A stretch of 10,563 nt of DNA from an uncultured Pseudomonadota bacterium. Its GTDB lineage: Bacteria > Pseudomonadota > Gammaproteobacteria > Burkholderiales > SG8-39. The notes under the pieces are model-generated. The model searched no databases. It was not told the DNA's origin and saw only the letters and a program-made list of their open reading frames with translations. This document shows, in pieces, positions 1 to 5,616 of the stretch. The stretch's first letter is position 1; each line of letters opens with the position of its first letter. The position numbers and the translations under genes are program-made. Where the stretch lies: NCBI GenBank assembly GCA_903895005.1, contig CAITSH010000501.1:1-10563 (forward strand), in the 5' to 3' direction.

Positions 1-437
1 AAATACGCGAGCTTCATCGGCCGCGCCGCAATGCGGATGATGCGTATGCGCCGCTCCACCTCGGGCACGGTCAGGTCGTCGGTGGCAAGCATGCCTTGCA
101 GGCGCGCGAGCAGCGGCTCGACGTGGGGCGCCAGCAGGCCCGGCTCGACACCCTTTAAGAGGTGTTGCATGGTCAAGAGCGCATGGACCTCGGAAGCATT
201 GAACCACAGCCCCGGCAGTTCATGCCGCGGCCCGCCTTTTGCGGGCTTGCCAAAGCGATACCCACCGGCGTCGCGGTCGTACTCGATGGGCGCATGCAGC
301 CTGTCGCGAAGGTATTCGATGTCCCGCTTGAATGTCGCCAGCGAAATCTCCAGCGCATCGGTAAATTCGCGCCGCGTCACCAGCTTGCGCTCGTGCAGCA
401 ATTGCTCGATACGATAAAAGCGCTCGGTGCGGTCCAT
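1..437 (-). CDS. YafY/DeoR-type HTH regulator with expected WYL domain (partial, C-terminus off the window)
   Basis: The reverse strand reads open from an ATG at 437 to the window edge, giving 145 codons with no stop. Residues about 5-45 form a DeoR/HTH_11-like winged helix: an RIEQLL start, then TRREFTDALEISLATFKRDI as helix-turn-helix, then YLRDRL. A wing-like stretch follows (PIEYDRDAGGYRF, 50-62). The ASEVHALLTMQHLL segment (81-94) matches the linker that precedes the WYL domain in this family. The WYL ligand-sensing domain itself would lie beyond base 1. Proteins of this type are cytoplasmic DNA-binding regulators, often autoregulated or controlling a divergent gene. It is divergent from the toxin-antitoxin-like operon and shares its spacer. 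There is no clear Shine-Dalgarno before the ATG. An in-frame stop at 489-491 limits any upstream extension. The family call is firm; the target genes are unknown. Confidence 0.85.
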   Translation of the reverse strand, partial: MDRTERFYRIEQLLHERKLVTRREFTDALEISLATFKRDIEYLRDRLHAPIEYDRDAGGYRFGKPAKGGPRHELPGLWFNASEVHALLTMQHLLKGVEPGLLAPHVEPLLARLQGMLATDDLTVPEVERRIRIIRIAARPMKLAY

Positions 438-485
438 GGGTTCGATTTGACGCGTGGGTGTTCGGGAAGTGCTCAGGATAGCATT

Positions 486-522
486 CCGTCAGTCTAAAAT
501 TTATGATATATAATTGATATCA
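486..522 (+). promoter_or_regulatory. Putative promoter and overlapping operator of the toxin-antitoxin-like operon
   Basis: This AT-rich island lies between the divergent genes. TATAAT at 509-514 is a perfect sigma-70 -10 box. CCGTCA at 486-491, 17 bases upstream, is a weak -35 candidate (3 of 6 matches). The -10 box is flanked by TGATAT at 504-509 and a perfect palindrome TGATATCA at 515-522. The half-sites therefore recur as a direct repeat 11 bases apart, about one helical turn, and as an inverted pair (TGATAT/ATATCA). Half-sites over the -10 box are typical of operators autoregulated by ribbon-helix-helix antitoxins. The divergent regulator could also bind here. Function is inferred. Confidence 0.5.
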
Positions 523-569
523 CTTAATGTGAGCCTAATTTTTTAGTCTGTGAGAAAGGATCTTCTTTC

Positions 570-866
570 ATGGCAACCCGGCCCGTCACCAAAACCGCTA
601 AAAGCAAAAAGCCTGCGAGTGCAGTGCTGCTACGCTACCGCGATACGGACACCGCTTTTGGCGTGTCCCGCGGGACAGCCACCCAGTTGGCCGGCGTACT
701 TGGAATGTCTGAAACCCAGGTCATTCATGTGGCGCTGGCGCAGTTCGCGCGACAGACATTGCCTGGCTACGAAGTCGACAATGGCCCGCTCACGAGTGCA
801 CAGCAGAAAGCTATCGAGAAACTCGAGCCTCAAGGGCGCATGAAAGTCACCAAGAGTCTTTTTTAG
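570..866 (+). CDS. Small RHH-like protein, putative antitoxin of a PemK/MazF-type pair
   Basis: This 98-residue protein starts at ATG 570, preceded by AAGGA at 556-560 with a 9-base spacing. The first 18 residues are basic (KTAKSKK). Residues about 26-63 look like a ribbon-helix-helix fold: a short strand (TDTAFGVS), a helix (TATQLAGVLG), a turn (MSET) and a second helix (QVIHVALAQFAR). This is the usual arrangement for dimeric MetJ/Arc-type DNA binding. The C-terminal part (70-98, with LTSAQQKAIEKLE) would be the toxin-contacting tail. A toxin-like gene begins 11 bases after its stop, and operator-like half-sites lie in its promoter. Its expected role is to neutralise the toxin and repress the operon. 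I do not recognise the exact family; the antitoxin call rests on fold pattern and context. Confidence 0.65.
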   Translation: MATRPVTKTAKSKKPASAVLLRYRDTDTAFGVSRGTATQLAGVLGMSETQVIHVALAQFARQTLPGYEVDNGPLTSAQQKAIEKLEPQGRMKVTKSLF

Positions 867-877
867 GCCGACTTGAT

Positions 878-1282
878 ATGCGCACTTTCGATCCGCCCGA
901 ACCCGGGGATATCGTCTACTGCCGTTTCCCGCAATCAGGACTGCCGGGGCCCGGGCCGAAACCCCGGCCCGCTCTGGTATTGCAAGTCGGCGAAGTCGAT
1001 GGCGGAGCCTTTGTTCGCGTTGCCTACGGAACTTCGAAGAAGACAGGCCGGCTGCAAGCGGGCGAGTTCCTCGTCTCGCCGCAGGACGGCGCGGCGTATG
1101 CGGTATCCGGTCTTGCCTATCCGACAAAGTTTGATCTGGGCCGGGCGTTTGATCTGCCGTTCAATGACACTTGGTTTAACGTACCTCCTAGGGCTCCGTT
1201 TGGGCAGAACCCAAAACTTGGCTTACTGCATCCGAGTCTGATGCGTCGCGCGAAGGCCGCGTTTGCAGCCACCAAGCGCTAA
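878..1282 (+). CDS. PemK/MazF-like toxin (putative endoribonuclease)
   Basis: This is a 134-residue protein. The N-terminus carries the MazF/PemK signature: GDIVYCRFP (10-18), where strand 1 begins, followed by KPRPALVLQV (28-37). Residues 83-90 (TKFDLGRA) sit where the family has its second conserved strand and polar active-site residues. MazF/PemK toxins are cytoplasmic, sequence-specific mRNA interferases held inactive by a co-expressed antitoxin. The start codon has only a weak AGG upstream, within an 11-base gap after the small gene, so translation probably depends on coupling to it. That would keep toxin below antitoxin levels. The C-terminal ~35 residues (from NVPPRAPFGQ) are less typical of the family and end in a basic helix. 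Activity is not proven, and it could be a diverged or inactive homologue. Confidence 0.72.
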   Translation: MRTFDPPEPGDIVYCRFPQSGLPGPGPKPRPALVLQVGEVDGGAFVRVAYGTSKKTGRLQAGEFLVSPQDGAAYAVSGLAYPTKFDLGRAFDLPFNDTWFNVPPRAPFGQNPKLGLLHPSLMRRAKAAFAATKR

Positions 1283-1363
1283 TTTTCTGGTTACTTAGCC
1301 GATAGAGTCATTCGCTTGTAGTATTGCCCCTCCAGCCTGCCATCCAGAGCCGGCGGTCCTGAC

Positions 1364-1369
1364 AGGAGG
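1364..1369 (+). promoter_or_regulatory. Ribosome binding site that fixes the start of the solute-binding protein gene
   Basis: AGGAGG lies 7 bases before GTG at 1377. It almost abuts a possible in-frame TTG at 1371, which is too close for initiation. This favours GTG 1377, which also gives a compact signal peptide beginning Met-Lys. Confidence 0.75.
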
Positions 1370-1376
1370 GTTGTAC

Positions 1377-2195
1377 GTGAAGAATTCAAGCTTGGTGCGG
1401 GCGCTGGTAGCGGTGCTGTGGTGTGTTGGTTTTGCACAGACGGCCCTGGCCGACCGGCTCGATGAGGTCAAGTCGCGCGGCAAGCTGCTGGTGGGCGTGA
1501 GCGATACCACGCCGCCTTTTGCCTTCAAGGCCGCTGATGGCACGCTTACCGGTTACGACCTCGATCTCGTTCGCGCCGTTGCAAAGCGCCTCGGTGTCGG
1601 CCTGGAGATGACGCCGCTATCTTCCGCCGAGCGCATTCCGCTCTTGCAGCAGGGCAAGCTCGATTTTGTCGCCACTTCGATGACACGCACCGCCGAGCGC
1701 CTGCGTGACATCGACTTCAGCCACATTTACTTTGTTACGCCGCATGCGGTGATTGTCAAAAAATCATCCGGCATCACCTCGGTGAAGCAACTGTCTGGTC
1801 GCAAGGCGAGTTCGGCCAGTACTTCCACCGCCGGTGGCAACCTCAAAGAGGTCGTGCCCGATGTGAACCTCGTGTACGTGCGCGATTACACGATCGCCTT
1901 TGCCGCGCTCAAGGACGGCAGCGTCGATGCTTTCACGACCGACGAAACCGTGCTCGCCGCCATCGTGCGCGCCGACGGCAACCCCACCGACTACCTGTTT
2001 CTTCCCGACTTCACCAAGTCGCGCAACGTCGGCTTCGCCATGAAAAAAGACGAAGCCCGCTTCAAGGCCGCGGTGAACCAGGCGTTGCTTGATATCGAGT
2101 CATCGGGCGAAGCAACAAAAATCTGGGACACGTGGTTCGGCCCGGGCACCGCGCAGCCGGTGAGGCGATCTTTCCGGATTACGGCGGAGTATTAG
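1377..2195 (+). CDS. Family-3 (amino-acid-type) periplasmic solute-binding protein
   Basis: This is a 272-residue protein with a Sec signal peptide: MKNSSLVR, a hydrophobic core, and likely cleavage after ALA at residue 25. The mature part follows the SBP_bac_3 pattern: KLLVGVSDTTPPFAF, then GYDLDLVRAVAKRLG, QQGKLDFVATSMTRTAERLRDIDFS (the family's ligand-arginine region), VDAFTTDETVL in lobe 2, and the IWDTWFG ending. The proteins bind polar amino acids or related small ligands in the periplasm and deliver them to an ABC permease. No permease or ATPase gene of that type is nearby, so this is an orphan receptor that may serve a distant transporter or a sensor. The lobe-2 loop, normally like GKxVxxxxGST, reads GRKASSASTSTAGGNL here and lacks the usual glycine, so ligand preference may differ. 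Family call is firm; ligand unknown. Confidence 0.88.
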   Translation: MKNSSLVRALVAVLWCVGFAQTALADRLDEVKSRGKLLVGVSDTTPPFAFKAADGTLTGYDLDLVRAVAKRLGVGLEMTPLSSAERIPLLQQGKLDFVATSMTRTAERLRDIDFSHIYFVTPHAVIVKKSSGITSVKQLSGRKASSASTSTAGGNLKEVVPDVNLVYVRDYTIAFAALKDGSVDAFTTDETVLAAIVRADGNPTDYLFLPDFTKSRNVGFAMKKDEARFKAAVNQALLDIESSGEATKIWDTWFGPGTAQPVRRSFRITAEY

Positions 2196-2225
2196 GATGT
2201 TGGCTGGGATGTCCGAGGAACTGCT

Positions 2226-2411
2226 ATGACCGATGGTGATTTCGCGCAAAAGCGGCGTGCATTTGTCGAATCTGCGCTATGGGCCCGGGAGGAAGTTGCC
2301 CGCGACAGACGTGTATATCCGGCTGCCGCAGTACATCAGTGGTTGCTTGCGCGCGCTCGCGGGGAGCACGCCGCTATGCCTGCTGTCCAAGTGCTTGCAA
2401 AACGGGGTTAG
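2226..2411 (+). CDS. Small orphan antitoxin-like protein (ParD/RelB-like), tentative
   Basis: This 61-residue ORF begins with ATG after GAGGAA at 2215-2220, 5 bases upstream, and ends in TAG. It lies 30 bases after the solute-binding protein gene on the same strand. The pattern RRAFVESALWAREEV, then VHQWLLARARGEHAAMP, resembles the small antitoxins of RelE/ParE modules. Those have a short helix 'FVxAALxxWxxY', a linker, then 'VxAWLxxLxxGxxxxxP'. No toxin gene follows, so it would be an orphan antitoxin, a remnant of a lost module, or a chance ORF. Codon use is GC-rich and compatible with a real gene. I give it moderate to low confidence. Confidence 0.45.
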   Translation: MTDGDFAQKRRAFVESALWAREEVARDRRVYPAAAVHQWLLARARGEHAAMPAVQVLAKRG

Positions 2412-2426
2412 AACCGGTTAGTCATC

Positions 2427-2461
2427 GGCTGGAAATGTCCGTCTGGCGGCCGTTTCCGGCC
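2427..2461 (+). repeat. Imperfect stem-loop after the small ORF
   Basis: GGCTGGAAA (2427-2435) pairs with TTTCCGGCC (2453-2461), a 9-pair stem with one G-T wobble. The 17-base interior can form a further CCG/CGG stem (2439-2441 with 2447-2449). A short TTTT follows seven bases beyond (inside GTGCTTTTC). It could be a weak intrinsic terminator for the genes to its left, or a dispersed palindromic element. An overlapping alternative fold, CTGGC/GCCAG, is also possible. Confidence 0.35.
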
Positions 2462-2583
2462 AGAGGTGCTTTTCAGCATCTTATTTTCTTGTCGCCGACA
2501 TGCCGGTAATCCGCAGCTTTTGCGGGTTGACCGCGAGTTGCGCAACGGTGCTGTCGCTCCCAGACGGGCACCCCGGGTTGTAC

Positions 2584-2613
2584 TTGGGTTGTTCCTTTTT
2601 TGCGCGGTATGCT
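2584..2613 (+). promoter_or_regulatory. Candidate sigma-70 promoter for the Bug receptor gene
   Basis: TTGGGT (2584-2589) and TATGCT (2608-2613) are separated by 18 bases. They lie about 50 bases upstream of the ATG at 2666, leaving a short 5' leader. Matches to consensus are partial, so this is a candidate only. Confidence 0.3.
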
Positions 2614-2653
2614 GCTCGCACAAAAATATGAACCGTATAGGTCATACCCACCC

Positions 2654-2659
2654 AAGGAG
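2654..2659 (+). promoter_or_regulatory. Ribosome binding site that fixes the Bug receptor start
   Basis: AAGGAG sits 6 bases before ATG 2666. The reading frame is open 22 codons further upstream, to about 2600. That extension would place non-hydrophobic residues before the signal peptide and has no comparable site, so 2666 is the start. Confidence 0.85.
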
Positions 2660-2665
2660 ATCACC

Positions 2666-3649
2666 ATGCAAGCTCTCGCGCCTGCCGGCCGCTTCGGCCT
2701 TTTCGTTTTTGCGCTTTGGCTCGCCGCCGCGCCAGCCGTGTTCGCGCAGTCGGCCTACCCGAACAAACCCATACGCCTGATCGTGCCGGTGACCACCGGT
2801 GGCCCCAGCGACCTTGTCGCGCGCATCGTCGGTGACAAGCTCACCGGTTCGCTTGGTCGGCCGGTGGTGATCGAAAACAAGCCCGGTGCATCGCAGACCC
2901 TTGGCGCTGATTTTGTCGCCAAGGCCGCGCCCGACGGCTACACGCTGTTGCAGGCGGCGGCCAACATGGCGATCAACCCAATCCTGATGAAGGACCTGCC
3001 TTTTGACACCATCAAGGATTTCGCGCCGGTGTCGCTAACGCACATGACGCCTTATGTGTTCGTGGTGAGTGCGCAGCTGCCGGTCACCACGCTCGAGGGC
3101 CTGATCAAATACATCCGCGACAATCCGGGCAAGGTCACCTACGGCTCGACCGGACAGGGCAGCCCGCAGCAACTGGCCACACTGCTTTTCGCGCAGACGG
3201 TGCCCAACCTCGGTGACATGACCGAGATCCAGTACAAGGGCAGCTCGGCTGCGCACCCGGACCTTATTTCCAATCGCATTACCTTCATGATTGATCCGCT
3301 CGCCGCATCGGCGCCGCACATCAAGTCGGGCAGCTTGCGTGCGCTCGCGGTGAGTACGCCGGCGCGCAATCCGCAGTTCCCCAATGTGCCCACCGCCACC
3401 GAGGGCGCGGCACCGGGCTATGACTTTGCAAGCTGGGGCGGCGTGTTCGCACCGGCCAGGCTGCCGGCTGATGTGATGCAAAAACTTAATGTTGAAATCG
3501 GCAAGGTGCTCAACAGCGCCGACATCACCAAGCGCTTCGACGACATGGGCCTTGTCGCCAAGGCCAGTTCGCCCGAGGAATTCAGCAAATTCCTCCAGGC
3601 TGAGATGGTGCGCTGGGACAAGGTGCTGGGGGCGAACAAGCCGAAGTAA
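2666..3649 (+). CDS. Bug/TctC family tripartite-type periplasmic receptor
   Basis: This is a 327-residue protein with a Sec signal peptide (hydrophobic FGLFVFALWLAAAP, likely cleavage after VFA at residue 27). The mature N-terminus is classic Bug/TctC: YPNKPIRLIVPVTTGG, PSDLVARIVGDKL, RPVVIENKPGA, then AAPDGYTLL. Later family marks are KDFAPVSL, YGSTGQGSPQQLA in the ligand pocket, and a C-terminal AEMVRWDKVL. Such receptors bind carboxylates (citrate, other dicarboxylates, amino acids, aromatic acids). Many are orphans whose TctAB membrane partners are elsewhere or absent, and no tctA or tctB lies in the window. Length matches the family norm of about 320-330. It is convergent with the DUF4124 genes, with 48 bases between, in which I see no clear terminator. 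The ligand cannot be predicted. Confidence 0.95.
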   Translation: MQALAPAGRFGLFVFALWLAAAPAVFAQSAYPNKPIRLIVPVTTGGPSDLVARIVGDKLTGSLGRPVVIENKPGASQTLGADFVAKAAPDGYTLLQAAANMAINPILMKDLPFDTIKDFAPVSLTHMTPYVFVVSAQLPVTTLEGLIKYIRDNPGKVTYGSTGQGSPQQLATLLFAQTVPNLGDMTEIQYKGSSAAHPDLISNRITFMIDPLAASAPHIKSGSLRALAVSTPARNPQFPNVPTATEGAAPGYDFASWGGVFAPARLPADVMQKLNVEIGKVLNSADITKRFDDMGLVAKASSPEEFSKFLQAEMVRWDKVLGANKPK

Positions 3650-3697
3650 ATGGTGGGAACCTTCTAATGGACGCGCCGTTACGCCGGTTCAAACACC

Positions 3698-4273
3698 TCA
3701 GAAGCGCAGGTTCACGCTCAGCCCCGATCCGTTGGAGGCGCTGCTGCGGTGTGTGTTCCTGGGCGTCACTGTGCCCGGCGTGATCGGGACTAGCGGGCGC
3801 TGCGGCACGATGTAAACCGGAATGCCTACCGTGCGCACGACGGTACCCGGCGGGTAGTCGAATTCGGGGTTGCTGCCACGGCTGCAGTTGATGCGCGGGT
3901 CGCTATCGCAGGGGTTGGCGGCGGTCACGCGTTGCGGCGTGACAGGCTGGGCCGCGGGGGCGGCGGCGACCTGGGTGTTGCGTGCCTTGAGTTCGTCGAC
4001 TTCGCGTTGCAGGCGATCGAGGCGCACCTGCAGCTCGCGGTTCTGGCGCTCGGCGGCGGCAAGCGCGGCGGTGGCGTCATAGCTTGTCATGGCGTGTTGC
4101 GTCACGGCTTGCGCGGGCGCACCCGCCGGCGGCGGTTCGCTCGAGTAATTGACCACACCGCGTGCATCCACCCAGCGATAAAGGGTGCCGGCTGCCGCAG
4201 GCAGGCAAAGCCCCGCTGCGATTATTGTCACAAGTGCAGTGTGCAAGCCTGCGCGTGCGATGGCGCGGTTCAT
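3698..4273 (-). CDS. DUF4124 envelope protein with coiled coil, second of a pair
   Basis: This is a 191-residue protein with a Sec signal peptide ending near PAAAG (residue 29). The DUF4124 module follows: LYRWVDARGVVNYSSEPPP (31-49), the usual 'YkW.D..G.v.Ysd.PP' signature. Residues about 68-100 are a predicted coiled coil (AAAERQNRELQVRLDRLQRE onward). Then come an Ala/Pro linker, a cysteine motif CDSDPRINCSR, and a Pro-rich tail ending SVNLRF. DUF4124 proteins are exported; their function is unknown. The start codon overlaps the stop of the upstream DUF4124 gene by 4 bases (ATGA), so the two are probably translated together. The aromatic C-terminal residue resembles the last strand of outer-membrane proteins, but with one such strand this is only a remark. 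Confidence 0.85.
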   Translation of the reverse strand: MNRAIARAGLHTALVTIIAAGLCLPAAAGTLYRWVDARGVVNYSSEPPPAGAPAQAVTQHAMTSYDATAALAAAERQNRELQVRLDRLQREVDELKARNTQVAAAPAAQPVTPQRVTAANPCDSDPRINCSRGSNPEFDYPPGTVVRTVGIPVYIVPQRPLVPITPGTVTPRNTHRSSASNGSGLSVNLRF

Positions 4274-4743
4274 TTTGCTTTTGGTGTCGGCGTCGGTGTG
4301 GGTACGCCGACGGTGAACTGCGGCCGCACGCGTTCGTTGGTGCGATCCGGGAAGCCTGACTCGGGCGCGTCGCTACGCGCCTCGGTCGGGATTTCGCGCG
4401 TGCAGTTGGTGCGGCCGTCGCCGCAGCTCGCATCGCCCCTGGCCTCTGCGGTTGCCGAGGTGCCGCTGGTGCTGGGGGCTGGCGCACCACCACCCTGACC
4501 ACCACCGCCGCCCGCCGGGGCAACGGGTGCCTGCGACGGGCCGGCCGTATAGCTTTCGACGCCGCGAAGTTGAATCGGCTCTGCCTTGATCTTGCCCGGC
4601 GGCGGGGTGCTCGAATAGGTCACGCGACCCTTTTCATCGGTCCACTTGTAGACCTGCGCGCCGGCGCTTTGGCCGAACGCAATGGCAAGGCCGCCGGCGA
4701 GCAGCGCGGCGGTAAGGGCGGGGCGGATATGGTTCGGGCTCAT
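4270..4743 (-). CDS. DUF4124 envelope protein, first of a pair
   Basis: This is a 157-residue protein with a signal peptide (hydrophobic ALTAALLAGGLAIAFG, likely cleavage after AGA near residue 29). The DUF4124 signature VYKWTDEKGRVTYSSTPPPG follows directly. The centre is low complexity: a glycine run near residues 78-85, then Ala/Ser/Thr-rich sequence. A cysteine motif CGDGRTNCTR follows, matching the paralogue next door, and the tail has TPTPTPKAK. AGGAG at 4757-4761 (reverse strand) is 13 bases from the ATG, rather far. The gene begins 54 bases after the phnE stop on the same strand, so it may be read through from the phn operon or have its own promoter. Function unknown; export is the safe inference. 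Confidence 0.85.
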   Translation of the reverse strand: MSPNHIRPALTAALLAGGLAIAFGQSAGAQVYKWTDEKGRVTYSSTPPPGKIKAEPIQLRGVESYTAGPSQAPVAPAGGGGGQGGGAPAPSTSGTSATAEARGDASCGDGRTNCTREIPTEARSDAPESGFPDRTNERVRPQFTVGVPTPTPTPKAK

Positions 4744-4774
4744 CGTGATTGGAACACTCCTGGGGCCATGCGTT

Positions 4775-4794
4775 CCTGAGGCTACGGGTTCAGG
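4775..4794. repeat. Short inverted repeat between phnE and the DUF4124 genes
   Basis: CCTGA (4775-4779) and TCAGG (4790-4794) form a 5-pair arm, extendable by a G-T wobble, around a 10-base loop. It sits four bases beyond the second phnE stop. There is no T-run on the reverse strand after it, so it would be at most a weak or Rho-assisted terminator, or an mRNA 3'-end stabiliser. Confidence 0.25.
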
Positions 4795-4797
4795 CGT

Positions 4798-5616
4798 TTA
4801 GATAATACGCTTTCTGATCTGGGTGACGGCCACCTCGGCCACCACCACAACGGCGAAAATCGCAAACAACACCATAGCAACGCGGTCCCACTGGAAAAGG
4901 TTGAGTGCGGTATCCAGAACCATGCCTATGCCGCCGGCGCCGACAAGCCCCAGGACGGCCGATTCGCGTACATTAATATCCCATCGAAACAATACGATAG
5001 ACCAGAAAGCCGGCTGCACTTGCGGCCAATAGGCCTTGCTCAATACGGAAGCCCAGGGGGCACCGGCGGCTTCCAGGGCCTCGACCGGCCCGCGTGCGGT
5101 TTCTTCAAGGGCTTCGCCAAAGAGTTTGCCGACAAAGCCGATCGAACGAAACGCGATGGCGAGCGTGCCGGCGAGCGCGCCGGGGCCGAACACCCCCACG
5201 AACAGCAATGCCCAGACCAGCGAATTGACCGAACGGCTCGATACCAGCAGCAGCTTGGCGACGTAGTTCACGCCATGGTTGGGCACGACGTTGTGTGCGG
5301 CGCACAGTCCTATGGGCAGGGCCATCGCCACCGCGAGGATGGTGCCCAGCGTGGCGATGTGCAGCGTGTCCACGAGCGCGTCATGCACGCCGCCTGCGTA
5401 GTGGTAAAAGGCGATCGGCCACATGCGCACGAAGAGGTCTTTCATTTGCTCGGGCGCGTCGTACAGGAATTCCGGAATGACCTCGATCGAGCGCACCGAC
5501 ATCACGATGGCCGACACGATGACGAGGTACACGGCAAAGCGCGCCATGCGCTCGCCAAAGGAAAAGCGCTCCCAGTGCAGCGTCGGTGAGTCGGTCGTGA
5601 CGATGGGCTTAGTCAT
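4798..5616 (-). CDS. phnE: PhnE-type phosphonate/phosphite ABC transporter permease, second copy
   Basis: This is a 272-residue inner-membrane permease. Hydrophobic segments lie near residues 26-44, 83-105, 118-142 and 248-264. The cytoplasmic EAA loop, which docks on the ATPase, is at about 175-200 (GPVEALEAAGAPWASVLSKA). PhnE-family marks are GFVGKLFGEALEE just before it and ESAVLGLVGAGGIG after it. The ATG at 5616 is chosen because it overlaps the upstream phnE stop by 8 bases (ATGACTAA), a translational-coupling arrangement. The open frame continues to 5730, but that stretch reads the repeat-bearing tail of the upstream gene out of frame. With the adjacent phnE it probably forms a heterodimeric channel served by PhnC. 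Substrate may be phosphonate, phosphite or phosphate. Confidence 0.92.
   Translation of the reverse strand: MTKPIVTTDSPTLHWERFSFGERMARFAVYLVIVSAIVMSVRSIEVIPEFLYDAPEQMKDLFVRMWPIAFYHYAGGVHDALVDTLHIATLGTILAVAMALPIGLCAAHNVVPNHGVNYVAKLLLVSSRSVNSLVWALLFVGVFGPGALAGTLAIAFRSIGFVGKLFGEALEETARGPVEALEAAGAPWASVLSKAYWPQVQPAFWSIVLFRWDINVRESAVLGLVGAGGIGMVLDTALNLFQWDRVAMVLFAIFAVVVVAEVAVTQIRKRII

Larger units (their letters stand above)
2412..2665. other. Non-coding interval before the Bug receptor gene
   Basis: About 250 bases separate the small ORF from the next gene, and I see no convincing gene on either strand. Visible items are a perfect palindrome AACCGGTT at 2412-2419, the stem-loop at 2427-2461, and a second hairpin, AATCCGCA (2508-2515) with TGCGGGTT (2521-2528), 8 pairs with one wobble around a 5-base loop. 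A weak promoter candidate lies at 2584-2613. The stretch is less biased in composition than the flanking genes. Confidence 0.5.

Noticed and set aside
31..497. Two forward open frames near the left edge
   Set aside because: They overlap the reverse-strand regulator, whose HTH pattern is convincing; their translations show no family features.
3650..3697. A terminator between the convergent Bug receptor and DUF4124 genes
   Set aside because: No stem followed by a T-run is seen on either strand; only scattered short complementarities.
4138..4273. A possible frameshift joining the two DUF4124 genes into one protein
   Set aside because: Each gene has its own signal peptide and complete DUF4124 module, and the 4-base ATGA overlap is a normal coupling arrangement.
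5020..5589. A 189-codon forward open frame opposite phnE
   Set aside because: It is antisense to a permease with strong motifs; composition is Arg/His-rich, typical of a shadow frame.
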